A DNA stretch of 9,438 bases from Flavobacteriales bacterium (GCA_018675825.1 JABGXK010000132.1:1-9438), one strand, 5' to 3'. Positions 1-7,195 are shown, counted from the first letter of the stretch. A program made the numbers and translations. Notes: generated from the letters alone by a model not told the origin.

Positions 1-2
1 GT

Positions 3-1241
3 AAGATTAATATTAACAATTCTATTGAGAAGATTGAATTTCAAATTATATCAACCATAAATAAATTAGTAACTAATAAAAAGCATAGTATTGCTTTTTT
101 AAAAGGAAACGGAGAACTTAAATCTGAACAACTCTTAGATATAACAGAATCTGTTAATAAGGATAATAATAATCTTAAATATCTTTATAATGTTGAAAAT
201 TTTAATATTAAAGAATTTGAGATTGATAGCATTACTAATTTACCAAATTTAGATCTACAACTTCAGAAGTTACGAAGATTTAAGGCAATAATTATTGCTA
301 AACCAACAATACAATTTAATAAAATTGACAAGTTACTTATTGATCAATATATTATGCATGGAGGCCGATTATTAATATTACTAGATGGTGTTCATGCTAA
401 CATTGATAGTTTAGATAATTCAAATGGATATTTTATGTCTTCTAAAAACAACTTAAATATTGATGACCAATTATTTAGATATGGAGTAAGAATTAATTCA
501 AATTTAATCCAAGATTTAAGATCAACAGAAATTCCTGTAATTACAGGATACAGTAATAATAAACCTATTCAAGAATTCTATAAATGGCCATACTACCCCT
601 TATTATCAAATAATACAGAACATCCTATTAGTAAAAATATTGATCAAATTAAATGTGATTTTGTAAGTTCTATTGATACTTTAAAAAATAATATTAAGAA
701 AACAATTATTCTATCAAGCTCTAAAAGATCTAGAGAAATTCCTGCGCCTTCTAAAATTAGTTTATCCATATTAGAAAACCCACCACCTATTGAGACATTT
801 AAAGAATCTAATATTCCAATTGGTGTATTGTTAGAAGGTAAGTTTACATCCGTTTTTAAGGATAGAATCATACAAAAAAACAATTCAATAGAATTCAAAA
901 ATATCAGTGATAGTACAAAAATAATCATTGTTTCCGATGGAGATATAATATCAAATCCAGTTTCTAATACTAACATCTCCTACCCTCTTGGTTATGATAG
1001 ATTTATTAATTACACATATGAGGGAAATAAGAAATTTATAATGAATTCTATACAGTACTTATGTGATGAAAATGGTGTTATAAATTTGAAATCAAGAAAT
1101 ATTAAGCTTCGGATGCTTAATAATGAAAAAATTCAAAATCATAAAAACCTTATTATTTTAACAAATATTATTTTACCAATTATTATTTTCCTATCATTTA
1201 TACTGATTATTAACTTATTTTATAGAAGAAAATATGATTAA
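3..1241 (+). CDS. gldG: GldG, gliding-motility-associated ABC transporter auxiliary protein (5' end outside window)
   Basis: The reading frame is open from the left edge with no stop, so this is the 3' part of a longer gene; 412 residues are visible and family members are roughly 550. The stretch encoding IAKPTIQF, then DKLLIDQYIMHGGR (around visible residues 100-122), is the hallmark of GldG and of the ABC_transp_aux domain. A hydrophobic helix near visible residues 382-406 followed by a short basic tail (YRRKYD) anchors the C terminus in the inner membrane with most of the protein in the periplasm. With GldF it forms an ABC transporter-like complex linked to gliding in some flavobacteria, though homologues occur in non-gliders. 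Its end overlaps the next gene by 8 bases, indicating one operon. The ATG at 354 lies inside the conserved DQYIM motif and is not the start. gldF is expected just upstream. Confidence 0.9.
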   Translation, partial: KININNSIEKIEFQIISTINKLVTNKKHSIAFLKGNGELKSEQLLDITESVNKDNNNLKYLYNVENFNIKEFEIDSITNLPNLDLQLQKLRRFKAIIIAKPTIQFNKIDKLLIDQYIMHGGRLLILLDGVHANIDSLDNSNGYFMSSKNNLNIDDQLFRYGVRINSNLIQDLRSTEIPVITGYSNNKPIQEFYKWPYYPLLSNNTEHPISKNIDQIKCDFVSSIDTLKNNIKKTIILSSSKRSREIPAPSKISLSILENPPPIETFKESNIPIGVLLEGKFTSVFKDRIIQKNNSIEFKNISDSTKIIIVSDGDIISNPVSNTNISYPLGYDRFINYTYEGNKKFIMNSIQYLCDENGVINLKSRNIKLRMLNNEKIQNHKNLIILTNIILPIIIFLSFILIINLFYRRKYD

Positions 1242-2178
1242 AAAAATTATTATTATAGTTTTATCTACAATATTTATTTCTTGTAGTAATAGCTATATAA
1301 GTAAAGAAAACGAAAAAAAATTCTCTGTTAATGAAGTAGAAGAAATTGATAAAATTTTTCTTAGCGATAGAAATGGAAATAACATTACATTATCTAAAAA
1401 AGAAAATTACTGGCAAGTAAATGAAAAATATAGAGTTAGACCAGATGCAATTAAAACATTACTTTCAACAGTTCAACAAATCTCTGTTCAAAGTCCCGTC
1501 TCAGAATCTTCCTACAATAATGTTATAAAACAATTAGCGACAACTGGAGTTAAAGTTGAAATATATTATAACAATTCTGTTAAAACTTATACTGTTGGAG
1601 GTTCAACCAATAATCACTTAGGAACTTATATGTTAATGGATAATGCTGAATATCCATATATTCTGCATATACTTGGCTTTAACGGCTTCTTAGCGCCTAG
1701 ATATGGAATTCAAGGATACAAACTTAATATCAATAATTGGAGAGATAATAAGGTGTTTAAAATCAATTCTGAAGAGATTAAAAAATTATCATTATATGAT
1801 TATAATAAAAATAAAAATTCTTTTACAATCAATTGTCAACCAATCTCTTTAATTAATAATGAAAGTATTAAAATTAAATATAATATTAATGAAGTCATAA
1901 AATATCTAAACCACTTTTCTGATCTAGGATGTGAAGATTTTAAGGGATATGATATTGACTTAACAAGCGAAAAGCTTCTTTATAAATTGATAATTAATTA
2001 TAATAATAAAGAAGATGTCTTAAAAGCTTATACATTCTCTAAAAAAAATATGAATAGTAATAATTCAAAACCTAATGTTGAAAGAATGTATGCTACATTA
2101 AATGATGGAGAGGTTATGCTAATTCAAAATTATGTTTTTAACAAAGTGTTTATATCTATTGATGAATTAAAAGAATAA
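1234..2178 (+). CDS. DUF4340-type periplasmic lipoprotein in the gldG operon
   Basis: This 314-residue protein begins with two lysines, a short hydrophobic segment and a lipobox ending FISC, so Cys17 is the likely lipidated residue. There is no acidic cluster directly after the cysteine, so surface export is not indicated. Residues 35-90 (VEEIDKIFLSD, then W60-QVN and YRVRPDAI leading to LLSTVQQISV) and the later VGGSTNN / LGTYM / GFNGFLAPRY stretch fit the DUF4340 pattern, a family often found next to GldG-like ABC transporter auxiliary genes. The start codon lies inside the last codons of gldG (8-base overlap), which argues for translational coupling and a shared role with that transporter. 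The biochemical function is unknown. The second half is strongly rich in Asn, Lys and Ile: bases 1861-1920 contain only 10 G or C in 60. Confidence 0.75.
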   Translation: MIKKIIIIVLSTIFISCSNSYISKENEKKFSVNEVEEIDKIFLSDRNGNNITLSKKENYWQVNEKYRVRPDAIKTLLSTVQQISVQSPVSESSYNNVIKQLATTGVKVEIYYNNSVKTYTVGGSTNNHLGTYMLMDNAEYPYILHILGFNGFLAPRYGIQGYKLNINNWRDNKVFKINSEEIKKLSLYDYNKNKNSFTINCQPISLINNESIKIKYNINEVIKYLNHFSDLGCEDFKGYDIDLTSEKLLYKLIINYNNKEDVLKAYTFSKKNMNSNNSKPNVERMYATLNDGEVMLIQNYVFNKVFISIDELKE

Positions 2179-2205
2179 TTATTTTTTTCTATTTAATGAA
2201 AAATA

Positions 2206-2213
2206 TATCTTTG
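2206..2213 (+). promoter_or_regulatory. Candidate -7 promoter element for dnaN
   Basis: TATCTTTG matches the Bacteroidota -7 consensus TAnnTTTG and lies 27 bases before the dnaN ATG, in the 62-base gap after the lipoprotein gene. No clear TTG is present at -33, where the sequence is a T-run, so this is a partial match. It would let dnaN be transcribed separately from gldG. Confidence 0.35.
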
Positions 2214-2240
2214 AGAAACTAAATAACAATCTTAATAAGT

Positions 2241-3359
2241 ATGAAATTTATAGTAAACAGCTCAACCCTACTAAAAGAACTTCAAAAATTAAATGGTGTT
2301 ATAAGTACTTCTAATACCTTACCTATATTAGATAATTTTTTATTTGAAATTATAGATGGGAAAATTCGCATGATTGCATCTGATTTAGAGACTACAATGA
2401 TATCTGAGATATCTGTTGAATCTTCTTCAAATGGAGAAATTACAATTCCATCAAAAATACTTATTGATACATTAAAAACATTTTCAAATCAACCACTAAC
2501 ATTCTTGATTAATGATGAAACTAAAGGTATTGAGATTAGTTCAGAAAATGGTAATTATAAACTAGCTGGTCAAGATGCTAATGAATTTCCTAAGATTCCT
2601 TTACTTACATCATCATCATCAATAAGTCTTGATTCTACCATTTTATCAAATGCTATAAACAAAACTTTATTTGCTAGCGGTAATGATGAATTAAGGCCTG
2701 TAATGTCTGGAGTATTTTGCGAATTATCTGAAGAACAAATAACGTTTGTTGCTACAGATGCTCATAAGCTTGTTAAACATACAAGAAAAAATATCTCTTC
2801 AAATTCAAATACATCATTTATACTACCAAAAAAACCTTTATCTATTATTAAAAATAATATTGATAGTGAATCTGAAATATTGATTGACTTTAGTGATACA
2901 AATGTTAAATTTACTTTAGAAAATATAACGTTAATATGTAGACTTATAGATGGAAAATACCCAAATTATGATGCTGTTATTCCAAAGGAAAATCCAAATA
3001 AATTAGTAATTAACAAACAAGAACTATTAAACTCTATAAAGAGAGTTTCAATATATGCTAGTAAGACAACTCACCAAATTAGAATTAAAGTTGCAGGTAG
3101 TCAGCTCCAAATTACATCTGAAGATTTAGACTTTGCAAATAAGGCAGAAGAAAGACTTACATGTAGTTATGAAGGCGAAGACATGGAAATTGGGTTTAAT
3201 TCAAGGTTTGTTATTGATATGCTTAATAATATTGGATCTGAACAAATATGTCTCGAAATGAGCGCTCCAAATCGTGCAGGAATTATTCTTCCTTTAGATG
3301 GTCAAGATGAAAATGAAGAAACGTTAATGCTAGTAATGCCTGTAATGCTTAACTCATAA
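2241..3359 (+). CDS. dnaN: DNA polymerase III subunit beta (sliding clamp)
   Basis: The 372-residue product has the usual beta-clamp length, enough for the three repeated clamp domains of about 120 residues. The N terminus (MKFIVNSSTLL, then NTLPILDNFLFEI at residues 25-37) is the standard flavobacterial DnaN start, which fixes the start codon. FVATDAHKL in domain 2, RLIDGKYPNYDAVIP, and the C-terminal LMLVMPVML are clamp signatures; the last forms part of the pocket that binds polymerase and other partners. The protein forms a ring dimer around DNA and tethers the replicative polymerase. No dnaA, recF or obvious DnaA boxes are nearby, so this locus gives no sign of being the chromosome origin. 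Being next to gldG fits flavobacterial gene order. Its stop is only 4 bases from the stop of the convergent comB. Confidence 0.97.
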   Translation: MKFIVNSSTLLKELQKLNGVISTSNTLPILDNFLFEIIDGKIRMIASDLETTMISEISVESSSNGEITIPSKILIDTLKTFSNQPLTFLINDETKGIEISSENGNYKLAGQDANEFPKIPLLTSSSSISLDSTILSNAINKTLFASGNDELRPVMSGVFCELSEEQITFVATDAHKLVKHTRKNISSNSNTSFILPKKPLSIIKNNIDSESEILIDFSDTNVKFTLENITLICRLIDGKYPNYDAVIPKENPNKLVINKQELLNSIKRVSIYASKTTHQIRIKVAGSQLQITSEDLDFANKAEERLTCSYEGEDMEIGFNSRFVIDMLNNIGSEQICLEMSAPNRAGIILPLDGQDENEETLMLVMPVMLNS

Positions 3360-3363
3360 AAAA

Positions 3364-4089
3364 CTAATCTTTTACAAGCCTTCCGCTGATTAATCTAGGT
3401 ATAATATTAGACTTAAACTCTGGCATTAAACAGAAAATTGTGTCTTTTTCCATATTTAAACTTTTTAATCTCTTTCTATGAGCTGAAGTAGCTAAAAAAT
3501 TAAATATATTATCTTTAGCTTGATTGTATAGACTAATAGAAGCTACTACAGAATCACAATTAGAATTAAATTTTTCTGATAATAATAGTCTTTGAGCTAA
3601 ACAACCAGAAAAAATTGAATCCTCAAGATTAAATACCCCTTTCCATCCTGAGCATAAAATAATAACATCTTTACTATTATTTATAAGAAAGTCACAAACA
3701 CTATCAATATTTATAAAGGAAGACGTTACAACATTGTATTCATTTGCAATATTAATTGCTTTAGTTCCATTAGTAGTTGTTAAAACAAGCGATTTACCTT
3801 TAATATCTGTATTCATATATTGAAATGGAGAATTTCCATATGAAAAACCCTCTATAGCCATAGCGTTTCTTTCTGCTGCAACAATATAATTATCTTTACC
3901 TAGATATTTTTTGGCTTCACTAATACTCTGAACAGGAATAATTTCTTTAATACCATAATGAAAAGCTGTAGAGATTACTGTAGTAGCTCTTAGAAGATCA
4001 ACGATTACAACAATAGCATCATCAGAAATTATATAATTAGAAAAATTTTCTGGAGTTAAACAGATATTAAGATTTCTTTTATTCTGCAT
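3364..4089 (-). CDS. comB: Probable 2-phosphosulfolactate phosphatase (ComB family)
   Basis: The 241-residue product has the conserved ComB blocks in order: VDLLRATT (D31, R34), AAERNA (E73, R74), GNSP (85-88), LTTTNGT (103-109) and CSGWKGVFNLED (146-157). The family is a Mg-dependent phosphatase that converts 2-phosphosulfolactate to sulfolactate, defined in archaeal coenzyme M synthesis. The usual partner ComA is not in the window, so in this organism the true substrate is uncertain; sulfonate or sulfonolipid metabolism is one possibility. Its ATG directly follows the gcvT stop codon (TAG then ATG, no spacer), so it is co-transcribed and probably translationally coupled to gcvT. The cytoplasmic location follows from the absence of any signal peptide. 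Confidence 0.88.
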   Translation of the reverse strand: MQNKRNLNICLTPENFSNYIISDDAIVVIVDLLRATTVISTAFHYGIKEIIPVQSISEAKKYLGKDNYIVAAERNAMAIEGFSYGNSPFQYMNTDIKGKSLVLTTTNGTKAINIANEYNVVTSSFINIDSVCDFLINNSKDVIILCSGWKGVFNLEDSIFSGCLAQRLLLSEKFNSNCDSVVASISLYNQAKDNIFNFLATSAHRKRLKSLNMEKDTIFCLMPEFKSNIIPRLISGRLVKD

Positions 4090-5166
4090 CTAATCAACAA
4101 ATGGTAATAAAATAATTTTAGCTAAAATAAATTTATTTCTTACCTCTATAAGGATCTCTTGATTAATATTAGAAAATAAAATATCAACATAAGCCATCCC
4201 AATTGCCTTATTTAAAGAAGGTGACATTGTTCCTGAAGTAACTATGCCTATCAAATTTTTATCATTATCAAAAACTTTGTAATCTTTTCTTGCAATACCT
4301 TTATCAAGAACTTCAAAACCAACTAATTCCTTTTCTAGCCCATCATCTTTTTGTTTTAATAAGTTTTTTGAATTAATAAAATTAGTTGATAATTTAGTAA
4401 TCCATCCTAGACCCGCTTCAAGTGGAGATGTTTGATCATTTATATCATTACCATATAAACAAAAACCTTTTTCTAATCTAAGGGTATTTCTAGCAGCAAG
4501 ACCAATAGGCGTAATATTTATTTTAGTTTTAAAGAGGCTATTCCATAAATCAAGAATACTCTCATTTAAAACATATAGTTCAAAACCTAACTCGCCAGTA
4601 TATCCTGTTCTAGATATGATAACATTATTAATATCTGCAATATTTCCTATTAAAAATGTGTAATATTTTAATTCTTGAATATCTGTATTTGTTAATTCTT
4701 TAAGTAAATCTAAAGATTGTGGACCTTGAACAGCTAATAGTGAATATGAATCTGATTTGTTATTGATGGTACAGTTATAGGAATTATGAGTATTTAACCA
4801 AGCTAAATCTTTGTTAATATTAGATGCATTTACAACTAACATAAATGAGTTATTACTTAACATATAAACTAATATATCATCTACAATTCCGCCATCTAAA
4901 TTTGGTAAGCAAGAATATTGAACTTTTCCTTTAACAAGTTTATTAATATCATTAGAAGTAATAAATTGCAAAAACGCTCTAGCACCTTCTCCATTAATAA
5001 AAATTTCACCCATATGTGAGACATCGAAAACTCCAACATTATTTCTTACAGATAAATGTTCAGCTATTACTCCCTCATATTGAACAGGCATATAAAAACC
5101 TGCATAATCAATCATTTTAGCATTTAATGAGTCATGAGTGTTGTATAAAGATAATTTTTTCATCAT
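4090..5166 (-). CDS. gcvT: Glycine cleavage system T protein (aminomethyltransferase)
   Basis: The 358-residue product matches the length of bacterial T proteins. Signatures include VFDVSHMGE (46-54), DGGIVDD (91-97, holding the conserved acidic site of the family), VVNASN (111-116), RTGYTGELGFELYV, and GLAARNTLRLEKGFCLYG followed by SPLEAGLGW. The enzyme releases ammonia from the aminomethyl-lipoyl H protein and passes the methylene group to tetrahydrofolate. No gcvH or gcvP is nearby, consistent with scattered gcv genes in Bacteroidota. There are two adjacent ATGs; the second (5163) gives MKKLSLYNTH, the commoner N terminus in relatives, so either is possible. It is the first gene of a two-gene operon with comB. 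The right side of its promoter region borders the tRNA terminator and an integrated element. Confidence 0.96.
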   Translation of the reverse strand: MMKKLSLYNTHDSLNAKMIDYAGFYMPVQYEGVIAEHLSVRNNVGVFDVSHMGEIFINGEGARAFLQFITSNDINKLVKGKVQYSCLPNLDGGIVDDILVYMLSNNSFMLVVNASNINKDLAWLNTHNSYNCTINNKSDSYSLLAVQGPQSLDLLKELTNTDIQELKYYTFLIGNIADINNVIISRTGYTGELGFELYVLNESILDLWNSLFKTKINITPIGLAARNTLRLEKGFCLYGNDINDQTSPLEAGLGWITKLSTNFINSKNLLKQKDDGLEKELVGFEVLDKGIARKDYKVFDNDKNLIGIVTSGTMSPSLNKAIGMAYVDILFSNINQEILIEVRNKFILAKIILLPFVD

Positions 5167-5180
5167 ATTTATTTATTTAA

Positions 5181-5188
5181 CAAATCTA
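5181..5188 (-). promoter_or_regulatory. Candidate -7 element for gcvT-comB
   Basis: Read on the minus strand this is TAGATTTG, a full match to TAnnTTTG, ending 14 bases before the first gcvT ATG. A TTG lies 14 bases further upstream, which is closer than the usual 17-23, so the -33 match is poor. The implied leader is very short and A-rich, without a Shine-Dalgarno sequence, as is common in Bacteroidota. Confidence 0.35.
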
Positions 5189-5219
5189 TAAAATCATATC
5201 ATCAATAACAGCTATATAA

Positions 5220-5240
5220 TCTAATTATATAATAATTAGA
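5220..5240. repeat. AT-only inverted repeat upstream of gcvT
   Basis: TCTAATTAT and its exact reverse complement ATAATTAGA are separated by 3 bases. It lies between the tRNA terminator and the gcvT promoter. It could be an operator for gcvT or chance in AT-rich DNA. Confidence 0.2.
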
Positions 5241-5265
5241 ATATCAAATTAAATTACTTAAAATT

Positions 5266-5294
5266 AAAACCCTTCAAATAATTTGAAGGGTTTT
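5266..5294 (-). terminator. Rho-independent terminator of the interrupted tRNA gene
   Basis: A perfect 14-base inverted repeat (AAAACCCTTCAAAT, one central base, then its complement) forms a stem with a CCCTTC/GAAGGG core. On the minus strand it lies 14 bases past the tRNA 3' end and is followed by TTTTAATTTT, so it fits best as the tRNA's terminator. It also insulates gcvT from transcription entering from the element. Confidence 0.75.
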
Positions 5295-5308
5295 AGACTA
5301 ATAATTAG

Positions 5309-5350
5309 TAGCGTGAGGGAGATTTGAACTCCCGACCTCAGGGTTATGAA
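5309..5350 (-). tRNA. 3' half of a CAT-anticodon tRNA gene (probably tRNA-Met), 5' half missing
   Basis: On the minus strand the parts are: anticodon loop TTCATAA, 3' anticodon stem CCCTG, variable region AGGTC, T-arm GGGAG-TTCAAAT-CTCCC with perfect pairing, 3' acceptor strand TCACGCT and discriminator A at 5309. CCA is not encoded, which is common in Bacteroidota. Upstream of the anticodon stem (positions above 5355) there is no D-arm and no 5' acceptor strand complementary to TCACGCT, so the gene cannot fold as a tRNA. The break together with the adjacent recombinase gene shows this is the 3' remnant left at one end of an integrated element. CAT could also mean initiator Met or Ile2; without the 5' half this cannot be settled. 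Confidence 0.82.
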
Positions 5351-5355
5351 TCCTG
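5339..5355. other. Attachment-site core (att) at the anticodon stem-loop
   Basis: CAGGG-TTATGAA-TCCTG forms two 5-base arms in inverted orientation, matching at 4 of 5 positions, around a 7-base centre that is the tRNA anticodon loop. Tyrosine recombinases bind such paired core sites and exchange strands across a 6-8 base overlap. The single mismatch lies on the element side of the centre, as expected if that arm came from the element rather than from the tRNA. Confidence 0.6.
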
Positions 5356-5456
5356 TATCAAAAAACCTAACTAATTTAACTTAACCTAGTAAAACTAAAA
5401 GTTAACTTTCAACAAACACCCTATTTAACCCCATTTCAACTACTTTAAACGCCAAA

Positions 5457-5477
5457 TGTTCTACCAATGTTCTACCA
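5457..5477 (+). repeat. Tandem TGTTCTACCA boxes, probable recombinase arm sites
   Basis: Two exact copies of TGTTCTACCA start 11 bases apart (5457 and 5468), about one helical turn, between the att core and the recombinase gene. Tyrosine recombinases with an N-terminal arm-binding domain use direct repeats placed like this. The role is inferred from position. Confidence 0.55.
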
Positions 5478-5563
5478 CTTTTAATTTGTTATTCAAACAT
5501 AACACTCTGATTATATGATATTTAAAATAATTTTACAAATCTATAAAAATAAATTTTAATCAA

Positions 5564-5597
5564 TTTGTTCTACCAAAATTAATATTTCATAAGTTTG
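5564..5597 (+). promoter_or_regulatory. Candidate promoter of the recombinase gene
   Basis: TTTG at 5564-5567 and TAAGTTTG at 5590-5597 match both Bacteroidota elements (TTTG and TAnnTTTG) with a 22-base spacer, within the accepted range. The predicted start leaves a leader of about 18 bases before the ATG at 5621. A palindrome TTGTATACAA (5595-5604) overlaps the end of the -7 element and may be an operator. Confidence 0.5.
5566..5575 (+). repeat. Third TGTTCTACCA box, overlapping the int promoter
   Basis: A third exact copy lies 98 bases after the second copy. It shares its first bases with the candidate -33 element of the recombinase promoter, so bound recombinase could block its own transcription. 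Confidence 0.5.
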
Positions 5598-5620
5598 TAT
5601 ACAACAAACAACACCTATAA

Positions 5621-6847
5621 ATGGCATCAATATCACCAATTATCAGAGAAGAAAGAGTAAGTAAAGGCCTTGTCCCTATTTCAATAAGGGTTACTGTAGA
5701 TAGAAGGAAGTGTAATATCTCGCTCGGACATAGAATTAAAATTCAAGACTGGGATGATGAAAAGAAAAGAGTAAGAAAATCTCATCCAAACTCTGTAAGG
5801 TTAAATAATCTTCTGCAAAATTATATAAGTAAAATTGATAATTATATTCTTCAGAAAGAAGCCCAAAATGAAATGGTAAATTTTGATGAAATAAAGGAAA
5901 AGGTGTTCAATAAATCAATCACATCAGATACCTTTAAGGAATACTCTTTAAATTACTTAGAAGAATTATTTATCGCTAAAAAGTTTTCTCAGCACGGTTC
6001 AAGTATAGCGCAAATAAATAAAATGGTTCTCTTTTATGGTGATTATGCTAAGTTTTCTGCAATTACAATAAATAGCATTCAAAAATTTAAAGGAGTGCTT
6101 AAATCACAATACAATCTATCTGAGAGAAGTATTGTCAATCACCTTATTGCTCTGAGAGCAATTTGTAATAAAGCAATCAGAGATGGGCTAATGAATAAAA
6201 ACAAATACCCATTTGGTGGTGATGGAATTATTATCCGAATTCCAAGTAGTATAAAAGTAGGCTTAAACCTTAAAGAGATTAAATTATTAGAAGATGCCAA
6301 AATAAAGCCCTTTACAACTAAGTGGCATGCAAGAAATGCCTTCCTCCTCTCCTTTTATTTTGCTGGAGCACGAATATCTGATGTTATTCGAATTAAGTGG
6401 TCTGATATTGTTGATGGACGCTTACAATATGTAATGGGTAAAAATAATAAAATAAGTTCCGTAAAAATTACATCAAAAGCAAAAGGAATTTTAGACCAGT
6501 ATAAGACCGTTAAAGTAGAGAATGAAGCATTTGTATTGCCAGAACTAAATAAGCCGAATATAGATACTGAAAATGCTGCATATAAGAAAATACGATTTGC
6601 TACTAAAAAATATAACAATTGGCTCAAACGATTAGCAGAAGAAGTTGGTATAGAAAAGAAAGTAACATGTCATATTGCTCGTCACTCATTCGGAAATATT
6701 TCAGGAGATAAAATTCCAATACAAATGCTTCAAAAACTATACCGTCATAGCGACATAACTACCACAATTAATTACCAACAAGCATTCATCAATAAAGATA
6801 CAGATGATGCTTTGGAGTTAGTAATTGGAGGCAATGAAAATGAATAA
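5621..6847 (+). CDS. Tyrosine recombinase / integrase of an integrated element
   Basis: This 408-residue protein has the Bacteroidota integrase layout: an N-terminal arm-type DNA-binding region (about 1-85), a SAM-like core-binding domain (about 100-195) and a catalytic domain (about 215-395). The catalytic set is complete: R251 in GARISDV, a lysine in GKNNK (K274 or K277), H351 and R354 in HIARHSFG, H376 in YRHSDITTT and the nucleophile Y385 in INYQQ, so it should be active. It performs site-specific insertion and excision through a covalent phosphotyrosine intermediate. It lies about 265 bases from the truncated tRNA and reads away from it, with three possible arm sites between, marking this as the integrase end of the element. 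No excisionase gene is visible. The leader is A-rich with no Shine-Dalgarno motif. Confidence 0.93.
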   Translation: MASISPIIREERVSKGLVPISIRVTVDRRKCNISLGHRIKIQDWDDEKKRVRKSHPNSVRLNNLLQNYISKIDNYILQKEAQNEMVNFDEIKEKVFNKSITSDTFKEYSLNYLEELFIAKKFSQHGSSIAQINKMVLFYGDYAKFSAITINSIQKFKGVLKSQYNLSERSIVNHLIALRAICNKAIRDGLMNKNKYPFGGDGIIIRIPSSIKVGLNLKEIKLLEDAKIKPFTTKWHARNAFLLSFYFAGARISDVIRIKWSDIVDGRLQYVMGKNNKISSVKITSKAKGILDQYKTVKVENEAFVLPELNKPNIDTENAAYKKIRFATKKYNNWLKRLAEEVGIEKKVTCHIARHSFGNISGDKIPIQMLQKLYRHSDITTTINYQQAFINKDTDDALELVIGGNENE

Positions 6848-6885
6848 AATGAAGGGCATTTTAATTTATAATAGAAGTATCTCCT

Positions 6886-6918
6886 AAAATTTATTTTTTA
6901 TTTTAAAAAATAAATTTT
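6886..6918 (+). terminator. Candidate AT-only hairpin after the recombinase gene
   Basis: A perfect 14-base inverted repeat (AAAATTTATTTTTT and its complement, 5-base loop) begins 39 bases after the stop codon. The stem has no G or C, so it is a weak terminator candidate and may be only an AT-rich palindrome. Confidence 0.35.
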
Positions 6919-6991
6919 TACTTGTAAAATAATCAAAATATAGAATAATCTTACCCCCTATTCAACTTACACCACTATTATTTTAACCTAG

Positions 6992-7025
6992 AAAACCTGC
7001 AAAAACTTTTAAAAACTCGCAAAAA
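6992..7025. other. Phased A-tracts, probable intrinsically bent DNA
   Basis: AAAAAC occurs at 7001, 7011 and 7021, exactly 10 bases apart, preceded by an A4 tract at 6992. A-tracts in phase with the helix bend DNA. GCAAAAAC also repeats at 6999 and 7019. No specific role can be assigned. Confidence 0.45.
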
Positions 7026-7157
7026 CATTTATTTATTGATTGTTTATTTTTATTAACCCCTAATAATAGCACTTTACTTTCCTAAAACTAAAAATATCAT
7101 CAATTACAGCGGCAAGTTGACCAAATCTTAAACTTTTATTATTTGATCCATTATTTT

Positions 7158-7191
7158 TTTTGTAAAGTTATATAGTTATAATTTTACAAAA
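7158..7191. repeat. Inverted repeat TTTTGTAAA / TTTACAAAA
   Basis: Perfect 9-base arms at 7158-7166 and 7183-7191 flank a 16-base AT-rich centre that itself holds GTTATA twice. It could be an operator or hairpin; no adjacent gene makes the role clear. Confidence 0.3.
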
Positions 7192-7195
7192 GTCT

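Noticed and set aside
354..356. ATG as the start of gldG
   Set aside because: It falls within the conserved DQYIM motif and the frame is open to the left edge, so the gene begins outside the window.
644..976. Minus-strand ORF inside gldG
   Set aside because: It lies fully within a well-supported gene on the other strand, and I recognise no family motif or start context.
2179..2240. Chromosome origin next to dnaN
   Set aside because: There is no dnaA, no cluster of TTATNCACA boxes and only 62 intergenic bases.
5457..5477. TGTTCTACCA boxes as tRNA D-arm remnants (the complement TGGTAGAACA resembles a D-arm)
   Set aside because: The boxes are exact repeats, tandem at 11 bases with a third far away, and have no partner stem, which fits protein-binding sites better.
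5309..5480. Complete tRNA gene, possibly with an intron
   Set aside because: No 5' acceptor strand matching TCACGCT and no D-arm can be found upstream on the minus strand, and the break sits beside a recombinase gene.
5180..5549. 14-base direct repeat ACAAATCTATAAAA at 5180 and 5535 as att repeats
   Set aside because: It is AT-rich, lies on the chromosomal side in one copy and does not coincide with the tRNA break; likely chance or similar promoter sequence.
6355..6627. Minus-strand ORF inside the recombinase gene
   Set aside because: It is antisense to the conserved catalytic domain, a common shadow with no independent support.
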